From: an uncultured Clostridia bacterium
GTDB taxonomy: Bacteria; Bacillota; Clostridia; TANB77; CAG-508
Assembly: GCA_947632605.1 (NCBI GenBank)
Contig: CANRPX010000001.1
Span: 1-64,000, forward strand
Direction: 5' to 3'
Length of the DNA stretch: 64,000 nt
Of the stretch, positions 17,351 through 28,165 are shown one piece after another. The translations under genes were made by a program, and so were the position numbers. The notes under the pieces are model-generated. The model made no database searches. It worked only from the letters and a program-made list of their open reading frames with translations, and was not told the origin of the DNA. Position 1 is the stretch's first letter; each line of letters opens with the position of its first letter.

Positions 17351-19382
17351 CTTTATCTTAAAAGATTTAGATTGTGCAAGTTGTGCAAATAAAATTCAAA
17401 ATAAATTATCTGAAAATAAAGATTATAAAAATGTTGTAGTTAATTTTAATACTCTAAGATTAAGTTTAGAGTCTGAATTAGAAAATATAAAACCAGATAT
17501 AATAAAGGTTATATCTGAATTAGAGCCAGAAGTTCAAGTTTTAGATATAGATGAATCTACTGAAAAAAAAGAAATAAATTATAATCTTATTAGACTTGTT
17601 GTTGGAATTTTAATTGTAGCTTTAATAAATTTTATTCCAATGTCTAAAAATTTAAGTTTAATTTTTACTATAATTGCTTATATGATTTTATTATATAGAA
17701 CAACAAAAAATTCTATAAAATTATTACGAAGCAAAGTTATAGATGAAAATTTATTAGTTACAATTTCTTGTATTGGAGCTTATTTTATTGGCAAACAATT
17801 AGAAGGTTTAATGGTTATAATCTTATATGAAATTGGAAAATTGTTAGAAGAAAAAGCAATTAATAATACTAGAAAATCCATAGCAAATTTGATGGATATA
17901 AAACCTGAATATGCAAATTTAAAATGTGAAAATCACGAAAATAAAGTAAATCCAGAAGAAGTAAATGTGGGTGATATCATTGTAGTAAAACAAGGAGAAA
18001 AAATCCCATTAGATGGTATAGTAATTTCTGGAACTGCTTCTTTAAATACAGCATCTTTAACAGGAGAAAGTAAATTAAGAAAAGTAAAAGAAAATGATAA
18101 AGTTATTTCTGGAAGTATAAATGAAAAAGGTTTAATTGAAGTAAGAGTAACTGAAAAATATGAAAATAGTACAGTAAGTAAAATTTTAGAACTTGTAGAA
18201 AATGCTACTGATAAAAAAGCAAAAACAGAAACTTTTGTAAATAAAGTATCTAAAATATATACACCAGTAGTAATAATACTTGCAGTATTGGTAGGAATTT
18301 TATTACCATTGGTATTTAAATTACAATTTAAAGAAGGAATATATAGAGCATTAATATTTTTAGTAGTTTCTTGTCCTTGTGCAATTGTTATATCTGTTCC
18401 ACTTAGTTATTTTACAGGAATTGGTAAAGCTTCTAAAAATGGTATATTGATAAAAGGAAGTAATTATTTAGATGCATTAAAAGATATTAAACAAATTGTA
18501 TTTGATAAGACTGGAACACTTACAAAAGGAGAATTTAGTGTAGAAAAAATAAAAACATATTCAGATGAATATACTAAAGAGCAAGTTTTAGAATATGCAG
18601 CATTAGGTGAAATAAATTCAAATCACCCATTAGGAAATGCTATTTTAAAAGAATATGGTAAAAATATAAATAAAGAAAATATAAAAGATTTTGAAGAAGT
18701 TTCTGGAAAAGGATTAATTTATAAATTAGATAATAAAATTGTGAAAGTAGGAAATTCCGATTTAGTAGAAACAAAACCAGAAAATGAAGTTGGTACAATT
18801 ATATATGTAAAAGTAGATGAGAAAGTTATAGGATATATTCTTCTTAATGACATTTTAAAACCAGAATCAAAAGAAACAATTAGAAGATTGAAAGCCTTAA
18901 ATATATCAACAAAAATGTTTACAGGAGATAATAAAGATATTGGAATAAAAATAGGAAATGAACTTGAATTAGATGAAGTAAAAACAGAAATGTTGCCACA
19001 AGATAAATATAATGAATTAGAAAAATTAATTAAGCAAAATTCAAAAGAAAAAGTAGCTTTTGTTGGTGATGGAATAAATGATTCACCAGTACTTGCAATT
19101 TCAGATGTGGGAATTTCTATGGGGGGAATAGGTGCAAATTCTGCTATTGAAGCATCAGATGTAGTTATTATGACAGATGACTTAAGTAAAATTGAAACAG
19201 CAATTGAAATATCAAAAAGAACAAATAAAATTATAAAACAAAATTTATTATTTGCACTATTAGTAAAAATATTAGTACTTGCTTTAAGTGTAGTAGGAAT
19301 ATCAGAAATGTGGGAAGCTATATTTGCAGATGTTGGAGTTACATTAATTACAATATTTAATACTTTAAGAATATTAAAATAA
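17337..19382 (+). CDS. Zn2+/Cd2+/Pb2+-exporting P1B-type ATPase
   Basis: 681 residues from the TTG at 17337, which lies 10 bases after AAAGGA and gives a normal start (KKYSFILKDLDCASC). An in-frame ATG at 17292 has no ribosome site. The N-terminal heavy-metal domain has DCASC. The A-domain has SLTGES, and the sixth helix carries CPC (SCPCAIV), which marks the ZntA/CadA group. The phosphorylated aspartate lies in FDKTGTLTKG (~388), followed by the HP locus and GDGINDSP. A late helix has the DVGVTLI aspartate typical of zinc pumps. It exports toxic divalent metal and is controlled by the overlapping ArsR. Confidence 0.94.
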   Translation: MKKYSFILKDLDCASCANKIQNKLSENKDYKNVVVNFNTLRLSLESELENIKPDIIKVISELEPEVQVLDIDESTEKKEINYNLIRLVVGILIVALINFIPMSKNLSLIFTIIAYMILLYRTTKNSIKLLRSKVIDENLLVTISCIGAYFIGKQLEGLMVIILYEIGKLLEEKAINNTRKSIANLMDIKPEYANLKCENHENKVNPEEVNVGDIIVVKQGEKIPLDGIVISGTASLNTASLTGESKLRKVKENDKVISGSINEKGLIEVRVTEKYENSTVSKILELVENATDKKAKTETFVNKVSKIYTPVVIILAVLVGILLPLVFKLQFKEGIYRALIFLVVSCPCAIVISVPLSYFTGIGKASKNGILIKGSNYLDALKDIKQIVFDKTGTLTKGEFSVEKIKTYSDEYTKEQVLEYAALGEINSNHPLGNAILKEYGKNINKENIKDFEEVSGKGLIYKLDNKIVKVGNSDLVETKPENEVGTIIYVKVDEKVIGYILLNDILKPESKETIRRLKALNISTKMFTGDNKDIGIKIGNELELDEVKTEMLPQDKYNELEKLIKQNSKEKVAFVGDGINDSPVLAISDVGISMGGIGANSAIEASDVVIMTDDLSKIETAIEISKRTNKIIKQNLLFALLVKILVLALSVVGISEMWEAIFADVGVTLITIFNTLRILK

Positions 19383-19420
19383 AAATAAGTCTTAAGATTT
19401 TTCTTAAGACTTATTTTATA
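19382..19420 (+). terminator. Terminator of the metal-resistance operon
   Basis: A perfect 14-bp stem (19384-19397 with 19402-19415) with a T loop and T-rich tail. A second, imperfect hairpin ending in a T run follows at about 19438-19482. Confidence 0.88.
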
Positions 19421-19505
19421 TATAATATTTTTTATAAAAAAAGCATATTTTTTTAGTTGTAAATGTGCTTTTTTTCTTTTTATAATTAACAAATCTCTAA
19501 AAATA

Positions 19506-19534
19506 TTGATTTTTTGGGAATTTTGAAGTATAAT
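19506..19534 (+). promoter_or_regulatory. Promoter of trpS
   Basis: TTGATT (19506-19511), 17 bases, TATAAT (19529-19534). The leader is only ~28 bases, so there is no room for a T-box. Confidence 0.8.
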
Positions 19535-19568
19535 ATTTAAGTAAATTTTGCTAAAGAAAGGGAATTTT

Positions 19569-20564
19569 ATGGAAAAGAAAACTATATTAAGTGGAATACA
19601 AGCAACAGGTTCTTTAACACTTGGAAATTATTTAGGAGCATTAAATAATTGGGTAGAAATGCAAGATAAATATGATTGTTATTATATGATTGCAGATTTA
19701 CATACATTAACAATTAGAAATGATCCAGAAACTTTAAGAGAAAATACTTTAAAATTAATTGCATTATATGTTGCAGCAGGATTAGACCCAGATAAAAATA
19801 CAATTTTTATTCAATCTCATATACCAGCTCATCCAGCTCTTTCATGGGTTTTAAATTGTTATACTTATATGGGAGAACTTAATCGTATGACACAATTTAA
19901 GGACAAGTCTTTAAAACATGCAGATAATATAAATAGTGGATTATTTACTTATCCAGTATTAATGGCTGCAGATATTTTAGCATATAATGCTGATCTAGTT
20001 CCAGTTGGAGATGATCAAAAACAACATCTTGAAATAACTAGAGATATTGCTGAAAGATTTAATTCAATATATGGTAATACTTTTAAAATTCCTGAAGTAT
20101 ATATAGGAAAAGTTGGAGCAAGAATAATGGGACTTCAAAATCCAACTTCAAAAATGAGTAAAAGTGCAGTAGATCCAATGGATAAAGTTCTTTTAACAGA
20201 TTCACCAGATGAAATTAGAAAGAAATTTAAAAAAGCAGTTACTGATTCAGAAAACTGTGTTAGATATGATGTAACAAATAAACCTGGTGTAAGTAATTTA
20301 ATGAGTATATATGGAATAATTAAAAATAAATCTATGGAAGATATAGAAAAAGAATTTAGTGGTCAAGGATATGGTACTTTTAAAACAGCAGTAGCAGAAG
20401 CTGTTGTAGAAAGACTAGAACCACTTCAAAAAAAATATAATGAACTTTTAGAAAACCCTGATAAATTAAAAGCAATTTATGAAAAAGGAGATAAAAAAGC
20501 AAAAGAAAAATCTGATAAGTTATTAAAAGAAGTTTATAAAAAGATAGGACTAGTAGTTGAATAA
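19569..20564 (+). CDS. trpS: Tryptophanyl-tRNA synthetase
   Basis: 331 residues, normal for bacterial TrpRS. The start is the ATG at 19569 with an AAAGGGA site. The class I HIGH-equivalent is in SLTLGNYLGALNNW, and the KMSKS loop reads exactly KMSKS (near residue 196). The segment with PVGDDQKQHLE is the tryptophan-pocket and dimer region conserved in the family. It charges tRNA-Trp in the cytoplasm. Unlike aspS in this window it has no T-box. Confidence 0.97.
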   Translation: MEKKTILSGIQATGSLTLGNYLGALNNWVEMQDKYDCYYMIADLHTLTIRNDPETLRENTLKLIALYVAAGLDPDKNTIFIQSHIPAHPALSWVLNCYTYMGELNRMTQFKDKSLKHADNINSGLFTYPVLMAADILAYNADLVPVGDDQKQHLEITRDIAERFNSIYGNTFKIPEVYIGKVGARIMGLQNPTSKMSKSAVDPMDKVLLTDSPDEIRKKFKKAVTDSENCVRYDVTNKPGVSNLMSIYGIIKNKSMEDIEKEFSGQGYGTFKTAVAEAVVERLEPLQKKYNELLENPDKLKAIYEKGDKKAKEKSDKLLKEVYKKIGLVVE

Positions 20565-20598
20565 TAGTAGAATTTGTATTTATATTTAAAATTTATAA

Positions 20599-22952
<2,354 letters not shown>

Positions 22953-22960
<8 letters not shown>

Positions 22961-23207
22961 TTACACATACTTTAAAGCTCTTTGCTCAGTATATCAAAGT
23001 AGATTTAAAAAATATAATGATACATCTAGAATTGAAGAATTAAAAGATAAATTATTTTTACAAAAATTATTAAAAGAAGCTTATATATTTATTAAAGAAA
23101 ATTTAATAAATTTGAATAATGATTTTCTAGAAAAATATTTTACAAGTGCTGAAATAAAAGGATTTAAGAAAGAGATAAAAGTTTTAAAGAAAAAAGAAAT
23201 TATTTAA
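22953..23207 (+). CDS. Small unknown protein coupled to the HD gene
   Basis: 84 residues, lysine-rich and helical, overlapping the stop of the HD-domain gene by 8 bases. The ribosome site is weak, so it probably relies on coupled translation. No family recognised. It may be a partner of the HD protein or a separate short gene before lexA. Confidence 0.55.
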
Positions 23208-23222
23208 AAATAAAACTTTTGT

Positions 23223-23251
23223 TTGACAAATCAAATGTTTTGTGATAACAT
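23223..23251 (+). promoter_or_regulatory. Promoter of lexA
   Basis: TTGACA (23223-23228) with TAACAT (23246-23251) 17 bases away. The SOS box starts 16 bases further on, so bound LexA would block initiation or early elongation. Confidence 0.65.
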
Positions 23252-23266
23252 TTTTTTAATAAAAAA

Positions 23267-23280
23267 AGAACGGAAGTTCT
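23267..23280. promoter_or_regulatory. LexA (SOS) box
   Basis: AGAACGGAAGTTCT holds a perfect GAAC-N4-GTTC, the Gram-positive LexA/DinR operator, 23 bases before the lexA start codon. This indicates autoregulation. Confidence 0.92.
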
Positions 23281-23302
23281 GTAAAAGAAATGGGGTTATA
23301 AA

Positions 23303-23959
23303 ATGAGAAAAAAAGATCCAAATAGTTTAAATAAAAGAGAAAAAGCAATTTTAAAATTTATAGAAAAACAGATAAGTATAAATGGTTATCCACCATCTGT
23401 TAGAGAAATAGGAAAAGCAGTAGATTTAAAATCAACTGCAACAGTTCATGGTTATTTATCAGCTTTAGAGAAAAAAGGATATATTAAAAAAGAAAGTCAA
23501 AAAGGTAGAACATTAAAGCTATTAAAAGGTGGAGCAATGGAAGGAGAGCAAGTTTCTTTTGATAAGCAAGCTTATTCTAGTAGAGAAATGGTAGATGTTC
23601 CAGTAATAGGAAAAATTACAGCAGGTGAGCCAATATTAGCTGTTGAAAATGTTACAGATACTTTCCCAATTCCATTAGATTTTGTTGGAACAGGAGAAAG
23701 CTTTATGCTTACTGTTAGAGGAGAAAGTATGATAGAAGCAGGTATTTTGGATGGAGATTATATCTTAGTTAGAAAACAAAATACAGCAAATAATGGCGAA
23801 ATAGTAGTAGCTTTAATAGGAGAAGAAGCAACAGTTAAAACATTTTATAAAGAAAAAGATCATATAAGATTACAACCAGAAAATTCTACAATGGATCCTA
23901 TAATAGTTCCAACTTGTGAAATATTAGGAAAAGTATCAGGTGTATTTAGAAAAATTTAA
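23303..23959 (+). CDS. lexA: SOS repressor LexA
   Basis: 218 residues. The N-terminal winged HTH (residues ~10-75) contains the LexA signature GYPPSVREIG. The self-cleavage site is A107-G108 in KITAGEP. The catalytic serine is S142 (RGESM) and the lysine is K179 (ATVKTF). RecA filaments trigger self-cleavage, relieving repression of DNA-repair genes. Its own promoter carries a perfect SOS box. No other SOS gene lies beside it; mutS2 converges from the other side. Confidence 0.97.
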   Translation: MRKKDPNSLNKREKAILKFIEKQISINGYPPSVREIGKAVDLKSTATVHGYLSALEKKGYIKKESQKGRTLKLLKGGAMEGEQVSFDKQAYSSREMVDVPVIGKITAGEPILAVENVTDTFPIPLDFVGTGESFMLTVRGESMIEAGILDGDYILVRKQNTANNGEIVVALIGEEATVKTFYKEKDHIRLQPENSTMDPIIVPTCEILGKVSGVFRKI

Positions 23960-23964
23960 AATAT

Positions 23965-23997
23965 AAAAAACTCCGTTTAAAACGGAGTTTTTTTATT
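23965..23997. terminator. Bidirectional terminator between lexA and mutS2
   Basis: A 12-bp stem (23965-23976 with 23982-23993) with A and T runs on both sides. It overlaps the last codon of mutS2, so it serves both convergent genes. Confidence 0.85.
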
Positions 23998-26332
23998 TTA
24001 GTTCAACAATCGTAACACCCATTTCACCTTCACCAAAAGTACCGACTCTAAAAGATTTTACATGTGGATGAGTTTTCAAAAATTTGTGAATTCCTTCTCT
24101 TAAAGCACCAGTTCCTTTGCCGTGAACAATTCTAATATTTGCTAATCCACTTAAAAAACAACTATCTAAGTATTTGTCTATTTCTAAACAAGCTTCATCA
24201 ACATTTTCTCCAATAACATTTATTTCTGGAGAGATAGACTTTACGGTAAATTCTTTTCTTGAAGAAAGATAGTTTCTTTCTTTTTTATTAGAAGTTGTTT
24301 CATTTGGTAATTCTAAATCTTCTATTGTAAAATACATTTTTCCAAGTCCAAGTTCAACTTGAATTTTATTATCTTTAGAAATTGATAGAACTTTTCCATT
24401 TTGATTTAATTTATTTACAAAAACTTCCATTCCAACATAAATTTCAGAAATATTCATTTTTTTAGAACTTTTTGCTGAATTTGAAATAGTATTTAATTCA
24501 GATATTTTATCATTTAATTTGTTTCTTAATTTATTTATTTCTTTATTATTAGAAGATTTTTCTATATTTCTTATAATTTCATTTGCATCTTCTTTAGCAG
24601 ATATTAATATACTTTGAGCTTCTGATTTTGCATTATTTATAATGTCTTTTTTTGTATTTTCTAGTTTTGAAAAATCAAATTCTAAAGATTTTTTTAATTT
24701 TTTGATTTCTTCAGAATTTTTTAAAATTTCTTCTTTTTCATGTTCAATTTTCTTTTTATCTTCATAAATATTTGTAAGTAATTCTTCAATACTAATTTTA
24801 TCTGAATCTATATGTTCTTTAGCTTTTAAAATTATTTCTTCTGAAATTCCAAGCTTTCTACTTATTGCAAATGCATTACTAGTACCGGGAACACCAAGTA
24901 AAAGTTTGTAAGTAGGAGATAAGGTATTTAAATCAAATTCTACACTAGCATTTTCAAAACCATTTGTAATTAAAGCAAAATGTTTTATTTCTGGATAGTG
25001 AGTAGTAGATAAAGTTAAACAATTTATAACTTTAAGTTTTTCTAAAATACTTATTGCTAAACTAGAACCTTCAACTGGATCTGTACCAGATCCTAATTCA
25101 TCAAGTAAAACTAAGCTATTCTCAGTTACTTCATTTAATATTGTAGCAATATTTGTAATATGTGATGAGAAAGTACTTAAAGAATCTATAATACTTTGTT
25201 CATCACCAATATCTGCAAAAATATTATCAAAAAGATATATTTTACTTCCTTCTTTAGCTGGGATATGAAGACCACTTAATGCCATTAAACTTAAAATGCC
25301 AACTGTTTTTAATGTAACAGTTTTACCACCAGTATTAGGACCTGTTATTATTAAGCTATTATAATCTTTACCAATAATGATATCATTTTTTATTGCAAGT
25401 TTTTTATCAATTAATGGATGCCAAGCTTGTTTTAAATAAATTTCTTTTTCTTCTGTTATAACAGGCTCTGAAAAATCTAAAGAATTTGAATATTTTCCTT
25501 TGGCAAATATAAAATCAATAAGTCCAATTAAATTAATATCATTTTCAATATTTGAAACAATATTAAAAAATAAAGATGATAATTTTTGTAATATTTTTTC
25601 AATTTCTATATTTTCATCATTTTTTAAATTATTTAAATCATTATTTAAATCAAAAATAGATATAGGCTCAACAAAAACAGTAGAACCACTTGATGATATA
25701 TCATGTATAAAACCTTTTATTTCTCCACGATATTCATTTTTAACAGGAATAACAAAACGTCCAGAACGCATTGTAATTACTGGTTCTTGAATATATTTTG
25801 AATGTAAAAAAGAATTTAATTTTGAGCGTATATCTTGTTCTTTATTTTTTATATTTTTTCTTATAATACTTAATTCTTTTGAAGCATCATCTGAAATAGT
25901 ATTTTCATCTATAATTGCAGAAAAAATAGCTTTTTCAATTGAAGGATTTACATACAAGTTATTAAACAATCCCTCTAAGTTTGTAAATTCTGACATATCT
26001 ATTTCAGTAGAAAAGAAATAATTTTTTAAGTTAGAAGATAATTTCAAAATATTTGCTAAATCAAGTAGTTGTTTGCTATTTAAAAATAAATTACTATTTA
26101 ATTTTTTTATATGTTCTGATGTGTTTTCAATTTCAAACATTGGAATAGAGCCTTTTCTGTATAAAAGAATTGAGGCTTCTGAAGTTTGTGATAAAGCTTT
26201 TGTAATTTCGTTTTTAGACTTTAATGGTTTTAAATTACTAGAATATTTTTTTCCAATATAAGTAATTGCAAAATTTCTTAAAATATCACAAATCTTATTA
26301 AATTCTAACTTTTCTAAAGTTTTTTGATTCAT
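23993..26332 (-). CDS. mutS2: MutS2 (RqcU) ATPase/Smr endonuclease
   Basis: 779 residues from the ATG at 26332, which has an AAAGGAAA site; 14 extra in-frame codons upstream lack one. Domain order: core and clamp (1-~300), ATPase with Walker A GPNTGGKT (~332) and Walker B LLDELGSGTDP, a long coiled coil (~500-630), a KOW-like segment, and the C-terminal Smr domain (HGKGTGALREGI). There is no mismatch-reading domain, which separates it from MutS. It acts against recombination intermediates and, in Bacillus, splits collided ribosomes. It has its own transcript, convergent with lexA. Confidence 0.95.
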   Translation of the reverse strand: MNQKTLEKLEFNKICDILRNFAITYIGKKYSSNLKPLKSKNEITKALSQTSEASILLYRKGSIPMFEIENTSEHIKKLNSNLFLNSKQLLDLANILKLSSNLKNYFFSTEIDMSEFTNLEGLFNNLYVNPSIEKAIFSAIIDENTISDDASKELSIIRKNIKNKEQDIRSKLNSFLHSKYIQEPVITMRSGRFVIPVKNEYRGEIKGFIHDISSSGSTVFVEPISIFDLNNDLNNLKNDENIEIEKILQKLSSLFFNIVSNIENDINLIGLIDFIFAKGKYSNSLDFSEPVITEEKEIYLKQAWHPLIDKKLAIKNDIIIGKDYNSLIITGPNTGGKTVTLKTVGILSLMALSGLHIPAKEGSKIYLFDNIFADIGDEQSIIDSLSTFSSHITNIATILNEVTENSLVLLDELGSGTDPVEGSSLAISILEKLKVINCLTLSTTHYPEIKHFALITNGFENASVEFDLNTLSPTYKLLLGVPGTSNAFAISRKLGISEEIILKAKEHIDSDKISIEELLTNIYEDKKKIEHEKEEILKNSEEIKKLKKSLEFDFSKLENTKKDIINNAKSEAQSILISAKEDANEIIRNIEKSSNNKEINKLRNKLNDKISELNTISNSAKSSKKMNISEIYVGMEVFVNKLNQNGKVLSISKDNKIQVELGLGKMYFTIEDLELPNETTSNKKERNYLSSRKEFTVKSISPEINVIGENVDEACLEIDKYLDSCFLSGLANIRIVHGKGTGALREGIHKFLKTHPHVKSFRVGTFGEGEMGVTIVELK

Positions 26333-26432
26333 ACTTGTTTCCTTTTCATAATTAATACTAATATAATACCACAAATTTAAGCAAATTAAAAGAAAAGTAT
26401 GTTTAATTTTAAAATATGTATAATGTTAAAAA

Positions 26433-26461
26433 TTGACTAATTATATGAATTTTACTATAAT
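26433..26461 (+). promoter_or_regulatory. Promoter of the 122-residue unknown gene
   Basis: TTGACT (26433-26438), 17 bases, TATAAT (26456-26461). Confidence 0.75.
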
Positions 26462-26465
26462 AATA

Positions 26466-26551
26466 TTTAAGATACTTGTTATCTTAAAACTCCCAATAAG
26501 CTTTTTGAGGAGTGACACATTCTAAAAATAATTTTTGAGAGGAGTGGATTT
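26466..26551 (+). promoter_or_regulatory. Structured 5' leader
   Basis: The leader holds a perfect 9-bp hairpin (TTTAAGATA 26466-26474 with 26480-26488) right after the start site and a second ACTCC/GGAGT pairing (26489-26493 with 26509-26513). A GAGAGGAG ribosome site follows. It may stabilise the RNA or control translation. I do not recognise it as a known riboswitch. Confidence 0.35.
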
Positions 26552-26920
26552 ATGGTAAGATGTACAACAGATTCAAGAGGCAAAAAGATTCGGGTTTCTG
26601 AAGCAATGATTATACGGCATCAGGTGCTCGTAAAGGCTCCAATTTCCAAGAGTATTATTCTTTGCATGGATTCTAGTGCTGACGCAGAAAGGTTTTTCCT
26701 TGCAATGAAAGAGAAAACAATTGCTTTGGGAATGAAAAGAGAGCTTATGGTGTGTGCTCAAATAGTAAAATGGGCAAATGAAAACAATGCAAAGGTTGTG
26801 GGAATTGAAAACTCCACAGATGACTTTGGCGCACCAACAATCGATTTTAATTTCTGCTTCGGAAAACGTGAAGATGCAGAACGCTTTGAAGAATATTTTA
26901 AAGAACATATTACCATGTAA
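26552..26920 (+). CDS. Unknown 122-residue protein
   Basis: A soluble-looking alpha/beta protein without signal or membrane segment. Two similar ends stand out: DAERFFLAMKE near residue 50 and DAERFEEYFKE near residue 113, each following a beta-like stretch, which suggests two copies of a small domain. No family recognised. Codon use is less AT-biased than in neighbouring housekeeping genes. It has its own promoter, leader and terminator, so it is a real single-gene unit, probably acquired. Confidence 0.65.
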   Translation: MVRCTTDSRGKKIRVSEAMIIRHQVLVKAPISKSIILCMDSSADAERFFLAMKEKTIALGMKRELMVCAQIVKWANENNAKVVGIENSTDDFGAPTIDFNFCFGKREDAERFEEYFKEHITM

Positions 26921-26960
26921 AGGTTTTCTTACCTTGCAAGATGACTTGCTAAAAAGAATT

Positions 26961-27006
26961 AAGCAGGAGCTTCGCCTAAAAAGGATAAGCTCCTGCTTTA
27001 ATTTTA
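26961..27006 (+). terminator. Terminator of the 122-residue gene
   Basis: A perfect 12-bp GC-rich stem (26961-26972 with 26987-26998) followed by TTAATTTT. Confidence 0.88.
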
Positions 27007-27032
27007 ATGAAAACTTATATATTTTATAAGAA

Positions 27033-27061
27033 TTGCTATAAAATTATTTTTTTGATATAAT
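27033..27061 (+). promoter_or_regulatory. Promoter of the SleB-type hydrolase gene
   Basis: TTGCTA (27033-27038), 17 bases, TATAAT (27056-27061). The leader of ~95 bases contains an AGCTTA/TAAGCT hairpin near 27070-27092. Confidence 0.7.
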
Positions 27062-27162
27062 ATAAATAGAGCTTAAATTTTTGAATAAGCTTAAGAGAGA
27101 AGTTATAATGACTATCTCTGATGGAACGACCATCTAAAAATACGACAAGGGAGGCAACGATA

Positions 27163-27999
27163 GTGAGGAAGATTTTCAGAAATTGCAAGGTAAGTACAGA
27201 GAGGTTTCATTGGACATACAACAGTAACTGTATGAATTGTCCTAGGCATCGGCAGTGTCTGGAAAGATGTAAGCGCATCAAGAGAAGAAGACTGAAGAGG
27301 ATGGTAATTAGGGCTTTGCCTGGTTTATTGGTACTTTTTTTTGCAGTTGGCGTATTTTCTGCTTTCATTGAGTTGGCATTTCCGCCAATAAAAAAAGCAG
27401 AGGCAACCGTTACTGGTCCGAATTATATGCCGACAATGCAAGCTGAAGTTCCAACGATTGAGCAAGCAGAGGTGATTTTTGAACCGGAAAAAAGTTTGAA
27501 AGAACAAGAGGAACAAGAGTTGATCGAAGAACTGATGCCGATTCCAAGAATTTCAGCTAGTGAACCTGGTGAGTGTTACTACTATGAATTGTCGGATGAA
27601 GATAAGACTTACATAGCAAAGGTGGTGTACAAAGAAGCAGGAGGGGAGATTTTTGAAGGAAAAGTGGCTGTTGCCGCTGTAGTACTGAACAGATTTTTCC
27701 AAGAGGATAACGGTCTGTTTGATCAAACCTCAATCTATGCAATTGTAACTCAACCAGGGCAATTCGCATCTATCGATGATGTGACTCAAGAAACATTGGA
27801 TTCTAATCCACAATGTATGGAAGCTGTTGAAGCAGCCTGCAAAGGATGGGATCCAACAAGGGTTACTTTTGAAAATGGTGCAAAGTACTTTTACGCGCCT
27901 TCAGAGGTGCATGGTTACCAAGCAAGCATACGGGAGGGAGTCGAAACTCTGTCAATTGGGAACCACAATTTCCATAACGATTTTCGGACTCTAGACTGA
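27163..27999 (+). CDS. Membrane-anchored cell-wall hydrolase, SleB/CwlJ (Hydrolase_2) family
   Basis: 278 residues from the GTG at 27163, which lies 8 bases after AAGGGAGG; an ATG at 27121 has no ribosome site. Residues ~20-45 hold a cysteine/arginine-rich patch (CMNCPRHRQC and a further C), followed by a basic stretch and one membrane helix (~residues 50-70). A linker rich in E and P leads to the SleB domain, where YKEAGGE carries the catalytic glutamate and AAVVLNRF and FYAPSEVHGY follow. Relatives are lytic transglycosylases that digest spore cortex. The cytoplasmic Cys patch is unusual. Codon use is GC-richer than the host, suggesting transfer. Confidence 0.82.
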   Translation: MRKIFRNCKVSTERFHWTYNSNCMNCPRHRQCLERCKRIKRRRLKRMVIRALPGLLVLFFAVGVFSAFIELAFPPIKKAEATVTGPNYMPTMQAEVPTIEQAEVIFEPEKSLKEQEEQELIEELMPIPRISASEPGECYYYELSDEDKTYIAKVVYKEAGGEIFEGKVAVAAVVLNRFFQEDNGLFDQTSIYAIVTQPGQFASIDDVTQETLDSNPQCMEAVEAACKGWDPTRVTFENGAKYFYAPSEVHGYQASIREGVETLSIGNHNFHNDFRTLD

Positions 28000-28015
28000 A
28001 TTTGTTCCAAGTGAA

Positions 28016-28050
28016 GAAGAGCACAAGGTGAATACCAAGTGCTCTTTCTT
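28016..28050 (+). terminator. Terminator of the SleB-type gene
   Basis: Stem AGAGCAC/GTGCTCT (28018-28024 with 28039-28045) followed by TTCTTCGTTTT. Confidence 0.75.
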
Positions 28051-28053
28051 CGT

Positions 28054-28082
28054 TTTACAATTTAAGGAAAAAATGGTATAAT
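28054..28082 (+). promoter_or_regulatory. Promoter of the duplicated-domain gene
   Basis: TTTACA (28054-28059), 17 bases, TATAAT (28077-28082). A leader of ~75 bases precedes an AAGGAGG site. Confidence 0.75.
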
Positions 28083-28165
28083 ATATGTATAGCCATGTTG
28101 TTAGTCTCCATGTTAGTTTATGCTTCGTGTTGACGACAACAAATAATTTTAAGGAGGTATGAAGA

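Noticed and set aside
18719..19492. Minus-strand ORF of 257 codons opposite the P-ATPase
   Set aside because: Antisense shadow of a clearly coding gene; serine- and phenylalanine-rich low-complexity product without a family.
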